From NCBI GenBank assembly GCA_021324095.1, contig JAJPJT010000031.1, positions 1 through 43,668 of the forward strand: a DNA stretch of 43,668 nt. Direction: 5' to 3'. Positions 26,697-33,446 of the stretch are shown here, in pieces. This DNA comes from Gammaproteobacteria bacterium (GTDB lineage Bacteria > Pseudomonadota > Gammaproteobacteria > Xanthomonadales > Rhodanobacteraceae). The first letter of the stretch is position 1; the number at the start of each line of letters is the position of its first letter. Both the position numbers and the translations under genes were made by a program. Below the pieces are notes generated by a model. That model was not told the origin of the DNA. It did not search any database and saw only the letters and a list, made by a program, of their open reading frames with translations.

Positions 26697-26786
26697 TAAG
26701 AGCTTTTGTGTGTGGGTGGGGTGAAGATTCATGGAAGGCGGCGCATCGAAAAACCGAAACGGCGCGAACGAACGAGGCAACGAACG

Positions 26787-27014
26787 ATGAAAAGCACATG
26801 GGACAACCCGCAAGACGTGATCGACGCGGTAACGAAGGCGCAGCGCACGGCGGGATGGAACAACCGGCGCGGCGACGTGCAGGCATTCGACCTGCCGAAC
26901 CGCTGGGGGCACGAGCGGTGCAGGCTGTACGTTGTCCCGGCGCGCACGTGGGCGGATCGCGCATGGGAACGGCAGGCCGCCGAGTGGCAACGCCGGCACG
27001 GGGACGCGGCATGA
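26787..27014 (+). CDS. unknown 75-residue island protein
   Basis: Product not recognised. GAGG lies 10 bases before ATG 26787, and the 3' end overlaps the next gene by 4 bases. The protein is small, basic and Trp-rich (TWDNPQDVIDAVTKAQRTAGW, then RTWADRAWERQAAEWQRRHG), with a probable C-terminal amphipathic helix. An upstream frame from 26706 is rejected because it begins in the AT-rich spacer without a ribosome site. Its place after the primase suggests an accessory replication or regulatory role, but nothing more can be said. Confidence 0.65.
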   Translation: MKSTWDNPQDVIDAVTKAQRTAGWNNRRGDVQAFDLPNRWGHERCRLYVVPARTWADRAWERQAAEWQRRHGDAA

Positions 27015-27646
27015 CGTACTGGGGGGGCGGTTGGCATCCGCATATCGAAAGCGCCTTGTGTCTGGACGTGCGCAAGATGTTTCGCACGCGCGCGATATGG
27101 CCGGGCTGCGATAAGTCCGGTTCCTGGGTGTGGACAGACAGCAACGGCGAGCAAGTGAGCGCGATCGGCTATCGGGCGACATTGGGCGACGCATCCGGCA
27201 CGCTCACGCTGGACTACACGCAAGGCACCGGCGAGGACCGGAAGGCCATCACTTGCACGATTGCGCTGGAATCCCTGCCCTGCCACTACGGCGGGCGGCG
27301 CTGGTTTGCCCGTTGTCCATACACGCACCGGCGCGCGTGGAAGCTCTACAAATGGGCGGCCATCGAATGGTTTTGCTGCCGCGACGCGATCACGCCAAAG
27401 CCGACGTATGCGAGTCAGCGCGCGGGCGGTTTGGATCGGATCAATTCGCAACGCTGGGCGCTGCGGCGCAAGCTGGGCGATGAATACTCAACCCTTTTCG
27501 ATGAACCCGTGAAACCCAAGTGGATGCGCTGGCGCACGTTCCAGCGATACCTGGACCGGGATGCGCGATTCGAGGCGCGTGAGAGCGGCTACCTTTTCAG
27601 CCTGCTGGGCAGGCTTGGCGTGCCGGGCTTTGGGCCTGGAAAGTGA
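27011..27646 (+). CDS. unknown 211-residue island protein
   Basis: Product not recognised. It starts at ATG 27011 overlapping the previous stop. The N-terminal half looks beta-rich with WTDSNGEQVSAIGYRA and LTLDYTQGTGEDRKAITCTIALE, followed by a Cys/Trp/Arg-rich segment (CHYGGRRWFARCPYT, then WFCCRDAITPKPTYASQRAGG) and a helical C-terminus with LRRKLGDEY and MRWRTFQRYLDRD. Paired cysteines around the Trp-rich centre hint at a small zinc site. The combination GGRRWFxCP with YxSQ and RxxxLRxKLG is seen in widespread phage/island proteins of unknown function. No signal peptide. Confidence 0.75.
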   Translation: MTYWGGGWHPHIESALCLDVRKMFRTRAIWPGCDKSGSWVWTDSNGEQVSAIGYRATLGDASGTLTLDYTQGTGEDRKAITCTIALESLPCHYGGRRWFARCPYTHRRAWKLYKWAAIEWFCCRDAITPKPTYASQRAGGLDRINSQRWALRRKLGDEYSTLFDEPVKPKWMRWRTFQRYLDRDARFEARESGYLFSLLGRLGVPGFGPGK

Positions 27647-27652
27647 CGGTTA

Positions 27653-27751
27653 GGCTTTGTCTTTAGGCTTCGCGCGGACAGCACTGGCATCGAAGGTGCG
27701 CCGCTGAATTATGTGATCCGCGCGCCGCCCAAGGCGAAGCCGCAGGAATGA
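27653..27751 (+). other. open in-frame extension after the preceding stop; possible gene remnant
   Basis: After the TGA at 27644-27646 the same reading frame stays open to a TGA at 27749-27751 and encodes a tail ending DSTGIEGAPLNYVIRAPP. It has no start codon with a ribosome site, so it may be the relic of the 3' end of another gene, or chance. Confidence 0.25.
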
Positions 27752-27829
27752 GTGGCCAGTCGCAGCCGTCCGCGTTGTTTGGCACGGCCGATGCTTGCGC
27801 ATAGTGGCCACACGACAACAGGGGCAATG

Positions 27830-28150
27830 ATGATGCGTACTTGCTTGGTGGGCATCTTGTGCGCGGCGGTTGCAACGCTCGCAGGCTGCGCGGCTGCGCC
27901 TTCACGTGGGGCCTTGACGGTCCATGATGCGGACTCGGCAATGGTGGCGCGTTGCACATTTGTCGGGTACGTGAGCGGAACGTCGGGATGGAGCGGCATC
28001 GCGGCGGATGCCGGCGAAGCAAATGCACAGAACGAAGCCCGCGAAAAGGCGGCGAAACTCGGAGCAACCGATATAGTCTGGCAAACCGTGCATAGCGGGT
28101 GGGGCAGCACCGCGAACGGCAATGCCTACCGTTGTCCAAGGGCGGAGTGA
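27830..28150 (+). CDS. DUF4156-like lipoprotein
   Basis: A 106-residue lipoprotein carried as cargo near the right end of the element. A signal sequence ends in lipobox LAGC (TLAGCAAAP), so it should be lipidated and anchored in a membrane. The mature part (ARCTFVGYVSGTSGWSG, then NEAREKAAKLGATDIVW and GNAYRC) matches the DUF4156/YjeI-like pattern: paired cysteines and a helix with N-x-x-K-A-A-x-L-G-A. Three consecutive ATG codons (27827, 27830, 27833) could start it; AGGGG at 27820-27824 favours the second or third. Function unknown. Confidence 0.75.
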   Translation: MMRTCLVGILCAAVATLAGCAAAPSRGALTVHDADSAMVARCTFVGYVSGTSGWSGIAADAGEANAQNEAREKAAKLGATDIVWQTVHSGWGSTANGNAYRCPRAE

Positions 28151-28413
28151 GCCGCATACTGCCCGCATGCGAGTGCAACGGCTCTCAACCGCGCAGCATC
28201 GCGGAATCCTGGTGATGTGGCGCAATGGGTGACGGCTGCGGCGCGCCCCTTGGCCGAACGTCGGCGCGTTCCTGGTGCGGCTGTTCGTGATCGGCATGAC
28301 CCTGCTTGCGATCCATTACGTGCCGCCGCTGCTGGCCGGGATTTTCTGACTTGCCGCCGATGGGTGCGCGTCGCGCGATCCGGTAGCCCGATTCCTTCAC
28401 GTCCGGAGACGCG

Positions 28414-28443
28414 AAAACCGCACCGTTTCGCAGCGCGGTTTTT
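28414..28443 (+). terminator. intrinsic terminator near the right end of the element
   Basis: AAAACCGC (28414-28421) pairs with GCGGTTTT (28435-28442), ending in TTTTT. Its 3' arm overlaps the start of the right arm-site block. Confidence 0.55.
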
Positions 28444-28462
28444 CGTACCATTTTCGTACTGG
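28437..28462. repeat. candidate integrase arm sites, right end
   Basis: The 26-base block reads as at 21887-21912 except CA for TG at the centre; it has two TTTTCGTAC cores and begins 58 bases inside the right att repeat. Confidence 0.6.
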
Positions 28463-28494
28463 TGACCTAGTGCGTCGCTAAGTCATTGATTTAT

Positions 28495-28569
28495 TGGTGG
28501 GCAGTACAGGGATCGAACCTGTGACCCCTACCATGTCAAGGTAGTGCTCTACCGCTGAGCTAACTGCCC
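28495..28569 (-). tRNA. tRNA-Val(GAC)
   Basis: Complete cloverleaf on the minus strand, 75 bases including encoded CCA: acceptor stem GGGCAGT/ACTGCCC, D stem GCTC/GAGC, anticodon stem CTACC/GGTAG with loop TTGACAT (anticodon GAC), T stem ACAGG/CCTGT with loop TTCGATC. Bases 28495-28539, from the anticodon loop to CCA, are duplicated at 21748-21792, marking this as the integration target that was rebuilt intact. Confidence 0.96.
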
Positions 28570-28616
28570 CCGCTTGATTCAATGATGCCGTCGTGCGGAG
28601 CGCGACGCTTACCGTT

Positions 28617-28652
28617 CCCCTCTCCCCTCCGGGGGGAGGGCAAAGGTGAGGG
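28617..28652. repeat. CCCTCTCCCC-type palindromic repeat, copy 2
   Basis: Inner stem CCCTCTCCCC with GGGGGGAGGG, then CAAAGGTGAGGG. It lacks the left outer arm found in copy 1. Confidence 0.75.
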
Positions 28653-28724
28653 CCATGTTGCAGACCAGGCGAGTCGCGCAGTGTAACCGGATCGTGGCAT
28701 CTGCTCAAATTTTATGGGGCGGCG

Positions 28725-28753
28725 TTGACGCGGTGCAGGGGCTCTACTAACTT
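28725..28753 (+). promoter_or_regulatory. putative sigma-70 promoter for the thrS operon
   Basis: TTGACG matches the -35 consensus at 5 of 6 positions. After 17 bases comes TAACTT, keeping the key T, A and final T of the -10 box. A transcript would begin near 28760, giving a leader of about 215 bases. Confidence 0.5.
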
Positions 28754-28804
28754 TGCAACCATTCGGAAAAGGTGGCTTGCGGAAACGCCGGCCCAGTGTG
28801 CGAC

Positions 28805-28825
28805 ATGGGAACTACGACTTTCTGA
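28805..28825 (+). CDS. putative Thr/Phe attenuator leader peptide
   Basis: ATG GGA ACT ACG ACT TTC TGA encodes Met-Gly-Thr-Thr-Thr-Phe. Longer in-frame starts exist at GTG 28796 and GTG 28772 (the latter gives 17 residues and has GGAAAAGG next to it); no start has an ideal Shine-Dalgarno. The stop lies 22 bases before an intrinsic terminator in front of thrS. Three Thr codons and one Phe codon match the two aminoacyl-tRNA synthetases of the operon, so charging of tRNA-Thr or tRNA-Phe could be sensed by ribosome stalling. Confidence 0.45.
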   Translation: MGTTTF

Positions 28826-28847
28826 TCCGATCCGTACGCGGCTCCGC

Positions 28848-28872
28848 AAGGACGCCTCGCGCGTCTTTTTTT
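28848..28872 (+). terminator. intrinsic terminator/attenuator upstream of thrS
   Basis: GACGC (28851-28855) pairs with GCGTC (28861-28865) around CTCGC, extended by A-T and G-T pairs on the outside, and is followed by seven T (28866-28872). With no other plus-strand gene upstream, its likely role is to stop transcripts from the thrS promoter. Confidence 0.7.
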
Positions 28873-28922
28873 ATGCCCGCTCCATTCAATGCCGCGTCGC
28901 GCGCAGCGCGACACATTGAGTT

Positions 28923-28960
28923 CCCCTCTCCCCTCGGGGGAGAGGCAAAGGGTGAGGGGG
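28923..28960. repeat. CCCTCTCCCC-type palindromic repeat, copy 3
   Basis: Inner stem CCCCTCTCCCC with GGGGGAGAGG, then CAAAGGGTGAGGGGG, ending 16 bases before the thrS start. It may shape thrS translation or simply be an inserted repeat. Confidence 0.75.
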
Positions 28961-28976
28961 CACACGAGTTCACGCC

Positions 28977-30884
28977 ATGATCACGATTACTCTCCCCGAC
29001 AACAGCACCAAATCCTTCGACGCGCCGCCGAGCGTGCGCGACGTCGCGGCATCGATCGGCGCCGGACTCGCCAAGGCCGCGCTGGCCGGCAAGGTCGACG
29101 GGAAGCTGGTGGACCTTTCGCGCACGATCGACCATGACGCGCGCGTCGAGATCGTCACCGAAAAATCGCCCGAGGCACTGGATGTCATCCGCCATTCGAC
29201 CGCGCATTTGCTGGCGCAGGCAGTGCAGCGCTTGTATCCAGGCACCCAGGTGACCATCGGTCCGGTGATCGAGGACGGGTTCTATTACGACTTCGCGCCC
29301 AGGGACGAGCCGTTCAAGCCGGAGGATCTTCCCGCGATCGAAGCCGAGATGCACAAGATCGCCAGGGAAGCGTTGCCGCTGTCGCGCAGCGTGAAGTCGC
29401 GCGATGACGCGGTGAGGTTCTTCCGCGGGATCGGCGAGAACTACAAGGCCGAGATCATCGAATCGATTCCGGCCGATGAGGAACTGTCGCTGTATTCGCA
29501 GGGCGAATTCACCGACCTTTGCCGCGGTCCGCACGTACCGGACACCGGACGCCTCAAATCATTCAAGCTGACGAAGACGGCGGGCGCGTACTGGCGCGGC
29601 GATTCCGACAACGCGATGCTGTCGCGCATCTACGGCACCGCGTGGTTGAGCGACAAGGATCTCAAGGCCTACCTCACGCGGATCGAAGAAGCCGAAAAGC
29701 GCGATCACCGCAAACTCGGCAAGCAGCTCGACCTCTTTCATATGCAGGAGGAGGCACCTGGCATGGCGTTCTGGCACCCCAAGGGCTGGACGCTGTGGCA
29801 GCAGGTCGAGCAGTACATGCGCAAGGTCTACCGCGAATCGGGCTACGACGAAGTACGCTGCCCGTCGATCCTGGACGTGTCGCTGTGGAAGAAGTCGGGG
29901 CATTGGGACAACTACAAGAACAACATGTTCTTCACCGAGTCGGAGAAGCGCACGTACGCGGTGAAGCCGATGAACTGCCCGGGTCACGTGCAGATTTTCA
30001 AGAATGGTCTGCGCAGCTACCGCGACCTGCCGATCCGCATCGGCGAATTTGGTTCCTGCACCCGCAACGAACCGTCCGGTGCGTTGCACGGACTGATGCG
30101 CGTGCGCAACTTCACGCAGGACGACGGACATATCTTCTGCACCGAGGACCAGATCGAATCCGAAGTGGTGGCGTTCCATCGGCAGGCGCTGAAGGTGTAC
30201 GAGGATTTCGGGTTCAAGGACGTCGAATTGATGCTGGCGCTCCGCCCCGACGCGCGCATCGGCGACGACGCGATCTGGGACAAATCCGAGGAAGCCCTGC
30301 GTGCGGCGCTGCGCAAGGCTGGCGCGGAATGGAAGGAATTGCCGGGCGAAGGCGCGTTCTACGGTCCCAAGATCGAATACCACCTGCGCGACGCGATCGG
30401 CCGCGACTGGCAACTCGGCACGATGCAGGTCGATTTCTCGATGCCGGGACGGTTGGGCGCGGAATACGTGGGCGAGGACTCCCAGCGGCACGTGCCGGTG
30501 ATGCTGCACCGTGCCATCGTGGGCTCGATGGAACGCTTCATCGGGATATTGATCGAGCACCATGCCGGCAACTTCCCGACGTGGCTGGCGCCGGTTCAGG
30601 CCGCGGTGCTGAACATCACCGATGCCCATGCAGATTACGCGCGAAAAGTAGCCGCAGAGCTGAACCAGGCCGGTTTCCGGGCCGAGGCCGATTTGCGCAA
30701 CGAGAAAATAGGCTATAAAATCCGCGAGCATACGTTGCAGAAGGTGCCTTGGCTCCTCGTGGTCGGCGACCGCGAGAAGGAGAGGGGCACCGTTTCCGTG
30801 CGTACGCGTTCCGGAGAAGATCTGGGCAGCATGTCGCTACCGGCCTTGGCCGAACGTCTGCAGGCCGAGTCCGGACCACACTGA
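28977..30884 (+). CDS. thrS: threonyl-tRNA synthetase
   Basis: Charges tRNA-Thr and edits mis-charged Ser-tRNA-Thr. The 635-residue protein has an N-terminal TGS domain (1-60), the editing domain with His73-x-x-x-His77 (HSTAH) and a later Cys-containing site ([11 protein letters not shown]), then the class II catalytic domain: motif 1 region [13 protein letters not shown], the zinc-site Cys in [10 protein letters not shown], motif 2 [20 protein letters not shown] and motif 3 [17 protein letters not shown]. The C-terminal anticodon-binding domain follows ([19 protein letters not shown]). ATG 28977 gives the usual start. It heads the translation operon and may be controlled by the attenuator-like leader. 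Confidence 0.98.
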   Translation: MITITLPDNSTKSFDAPPSVRDVAASIGAGLAKAALAGKVDGKLVDLSRTIDHDARVEIVTEKSPEALDVIRHSTAHLLAQAVQRLYPGTQVTIGPVIEDGFYYDFAPRDEPFKPEDLPAIEAEMHKIAREALPLSRSVKSRDDAVRFFRGIGENYKAEIIESIPADEELSLYSQGEFTDLCRGPHVPDTGRLKSFKLTKTAGAYWRGDSDNAMLSRIYGTAWLSDKDLKAYLTRIEEAEKRDHRKLGKQLDLFHMQEEAPGMAFWHPKGWTLWQQVEQYMRKVYRESGYDEVRCPSILDVSLWKKSGHWDNYKNNMFFTESEKRTYAVKPMNCPGHVQIFKNGLRSYRDLPIRIGEFGSCTRNEPSGALHGLMRVRNFTQDDGHIFCTEDQIESEVVAFHRQALKVYEDFGFKDVELMLALRPDARIGDDAIWDKSEEALRAALRKAGAEWKELPGEGAFYGPKIEYHLRDAIGRDWQLGTMQVDFSMPGRLGAEYVGEDSQRHVPVMLHRAIVGSMERFIGILIEHHAGNFPTWLAPVQAAVLNITDAHADYARKVAAELNQAGFRAEADLRNEKIGYKIREHTLQKVPWLLVVGDREKERGTVSVRTRSGEDLGSMSLPALAERLQAESGPH

Positions 30885-30933
30885 CGGAATGCACGCCAGG
30901 CATCGCTGGCGAACTCGAGCAGGAGAAGACGGT

Positions 30934-31455
30934 ATCGTCACCGAAAACAAGAGCAATCGGCGCAACAATGAGATCCGTGTCCCGCGTGTGCGGGTGATCG
31001 GCGCCGATGGGGAACAGGTCGGAATCCTCGAACGCGACGAGGCGCTGGCGATGGCCGAGGAAGCTGGCCTGGATCTGGTCGAAATCCAGCCGACCGCCGA
31101 ACCGCCCGTCTGCCGGATCATGGATTTCGGCAAGTTCAAGTTCGAGCAGCAGAAGAAGGCGCAGGCCCAGCGCAAGAAGTCGCGCCAGATCGAGATCAAG
31201 GAACTGAAGTTCCGCCCGACGACGGATGTGGGCGACTACAACATCAAGCTGCGCAACCTGCAGCGGTTCATCGAGGAAGGCGACAAGGTCAAGGTCAACA
31301 TCCGCTTCCGTGGCCGCGAGATGCGGCACCAGGAACTCGGGATGGAGCTGGCCCATCGCATCCAGAACGACATCGTCGAATTTGGTGTCGTCGACCAGTT
31401 TCCGCGCATGGAGGGGCGCCAGATGACCATGATGATCAGCCCCAAGAAAAAGTAG
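30934..31455 (+). CDS. infC: translation initiation factor IF-3, ATC start codon
   Basis: Binds the 30S subunit, prevents subunit joining and checks start-codon pairing. The 173-residue protein has the N-terminal domain ([19 protein letters not shown]), the linker with [24 protein letters not shown] and the C-terminal domain ([19 protein letters not shown]), ending in PKKK. No ATG, GTG or TTG lies at the expected start; ATC at 30934 has AGGAG exactly 8 bases upstream and gives the family-length N-terminus. The rare start lets IF-3 repress its own synthesis, as known for E. coli infC (ATT). An in-frame ATG at 30889 would add 15 unrelated residues. Confidence 0.95.
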   Translation: MVTENKSNRRNNEIRVPRVRVIGADGEQVGILERDEALAMAEEAGLDLVEIQPTAEPPVCRIMDFGKFKFEQQKKAQAQRKKSRQIEIKELKFRPTTDVGDYNIKLRNLQRFIEEGDKVKVNIRFRGREMRHQELGMELAHRIQNDIVEFGVVDQFPRMEGRQMTMMISPKKK

Positions 31456-31492
31456 GGGGCCACCCAGCCGCCGCGGACCGGCGGATGGCAAT

Positions 31493-31518
31493 GCGACCAC
31501 CACGAAAGTGGTCGTCGC
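31493..31518 (+). promoter_or_regulatory. stem-loop in the rpmI-rplT leader, possible L20 autoregulatory site
   Basis: GCGACCACCAC pairs with GTGGTCGTCGC, 10 of 11 positions with one C-C mismatch, capped by GAAA. It lies between infC and rpmI, where in E. coli ribosomal protein L20 binds an irregular stem that mimics 23S rRNA to repress translation. No pseudoknot was worked out here. Confidence 0.45.
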
Positions 31519-31606
31519 GACACAAGCCGGCAAGGGCATGGATGGAAAGCGTGATCGCGAGATCGCCGCCCGCGCCAGTCACGAAAACCAGAACGGAGTG
31601 GCAACC

Positions 31607-31804
31607 ATGCCAAAGATCAAGACCAACCGGGCCGCTGCCAAGCGGTTCCGCAAGACTGCCTCCGGCAAGTTCAAGGCCGGTCACGCGTTCAAGTCGCACA
31701 TCCTCACCAAGAAGGCGACCAAGCGCAAACGTGGCTTGCGTGCCCCCAACCAGGTGCATGAGTCCGACACCAAGCGTGTCGCACGCATGCTGCCCTACGC
31801 GTAA
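31607..31804 (+). CDS. rpmI: 50S ribosomal protein L35
   Basis: A 65-residue basic protein of the large ribosomal subunit. [21 protein letters not shown] at the start and [16 protein letters not shown] in the middle are typical. GGAG precedes ATG 31607 by 8 bases. It lies 151 bases after infC and 12 bases before rplT, the conserved order, and is probably coupled to rplT. Confidence 0.98.
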   Translation: MPKIKTNRAAAKRFRKTASGKFKAGHAFKSHILTKKATKRKRGLRAPNQVHESDTKRVARMLPYA

Positions 31805-31816
31805 GGAGAGACGACC

Positions 31817-32176
31817 ATGGCACGAGTCAAGCGTGGCGTCACCGCGCGTGCGCGTCACAAGAAAACCCTCAAGGCGGCGAAGGGCTATTACAACGCCCGA
31901 CGCAAGGTCTATCGCGTCGCCAAGCAGGCCGTCACCAAGGCCCAGCAGTACGCCTACATCGGCCGCAAGCAGAAGAAGCGCCAGTTCCGTGCGTTGTGGA
32001 TCGTACGTATCAATGCGGCCGCGCGCCAGTTCGGGCTGTCCTACAGCCGGCTGATCGCGGGTCTCGACAGGGCCGGCATCACCGTCGATCGCAAGGTGCT
32101 GGCGGATCTCGCCGTGCACGACATCGCGGCGTTTGGCGCGATCGCCGAGAAGGCCAAGGCCAGCCTGGCTGCTTGA
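31817..32176 (+). CDS. rplT: 50S ribosomal protein L20
   Basis: A 119-residue early-assembly protein of the 50S subunit. [29 protein letters not shown] with a long basic N-terminal extension and the globular C-terminal part [18 protein letters not shown] are standard. AAGGAG lies 9 bases before ATG. In many bacteria L20 represses rpmI-rplT by binding the leader. A UUCG-capped hairpin and a terminator follow directly. Confidence 0.98.
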   Translation: MARVKRGVTARARHKKTLKAAKGYYNARRKVYRVAKQAVTKAQQYAYIGRKQKKRQFRALWIVRINAAARQFGLSYSRLIAGLDRAGITVDRKVLADLAVHDIAAFGAIAEKAKASLAA

Positions 32177-33265
<1,089 letters not shown>

Positions 33266-33269
33266 TGAA

Positions 33270-33440
33270 CATAGGGGCTGGGCACTGGGGGCTGGGGCCT
33301 TGTGGGAGCAGCGTCTCGCCTCGTGCCAAGTTTCCCCCCAGGAGTGCGCTGCGACGATCTGCGCGTTCAATTTTGCATTTCCGGAAGGACACCTATCGCA
33401 CGCTCTCCCCAGCCCCGAGTCCCCAATCCCCAGTCCCGGC
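33270..33440. repeat. inverted-repeat insertion between pheS and pheT
   Basis: The 181-base pheS-pheT gap has G-rich sequence at its left end (GGGCACTGGGGGCTGGGG near 33277-33296) and the C-rich near-complement at its right (CCCCAGCCCCGAGTCCCC near 33410-33427, extended to 33438), 16 of 18 positions pairing. The centre includes TTGTGGGAGCAGC. The mRNA would fold this as a long hairpin between the two cistrons. Confidence 0.6.
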
Positions 33441-33446
33441 TTTACC

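Larger units (their letters stand above)
28151..28494. other. gene-poor right end of the element
   Basis: Holds a short hydrophobic frame (GTG 28275 to TGA 28349, 24 residues, VRLFVIGMTLLAIHYVPPLL) that may be a relic of a membrane protein, then a terminator-like hairpin and the right arm-site block. The hydrophobic frame lacks a Shine-Dalgarno and is not called as a gene. Confidence 0.45.
21748..28539. mobile_element. 6.8-kb integrative element in tRNA-Val(GAC)
   Basis: Bounded by a perfect 45-bp direct repeat (21748-21792 and 28495-28539) equal to the 3' part of tRNA-Val from the anticodon loop to CCA. The tyrosine integrase lies next to the left boundary. Contents are a TA pair, AlpA-like regulator, small HTH protein, Cys-rich protein, primase-polymerase, two unknown proteins and a lipoprotein. 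No relaxase, type IV secretion, capsid, terminase or transposase gene was recognised. The layout resembles P4-type satellites or small primase-bearing islands, but this is inference. Confidence 0.9.
28570..28976 (+). promoter_or_regulatory. leader region of the thrS-infC-rplT-pheST operon
   Basis: Holds, in order: a CCCTCTCCCC repeat (28617-28652), a promoter-like pair TTGACG (28725-28730) and TAACTT (28748-28753) with a 17-base spacer, a tiny frame ending MGTTTF-stop (28805-28825), an intrinsic terminator (28848-28872) and a second repeat (28923-28960) before the thrS ATG. No other gene on this strand could need that terminator. Confidence 0.65.

Noticed and set aside
28275..28349. 24-codon hydrophobic frame at the right end of the element
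   Set aside because: No Shine-Dalgarno, very short, and no coupling to neighbours; possibly a relic.
28725..28980. Longer plus-strand frames across the thrS leader
   Set aside because: They run through the terminator and a palindromic repeat and have no family features.
30889..30933. ATG 30889 as start of infC
   Set aside because: The extra 15 residues are unrelated to IF-3 and lack a ribosome site; ATC 30934 has AGGAG at 8 bases.
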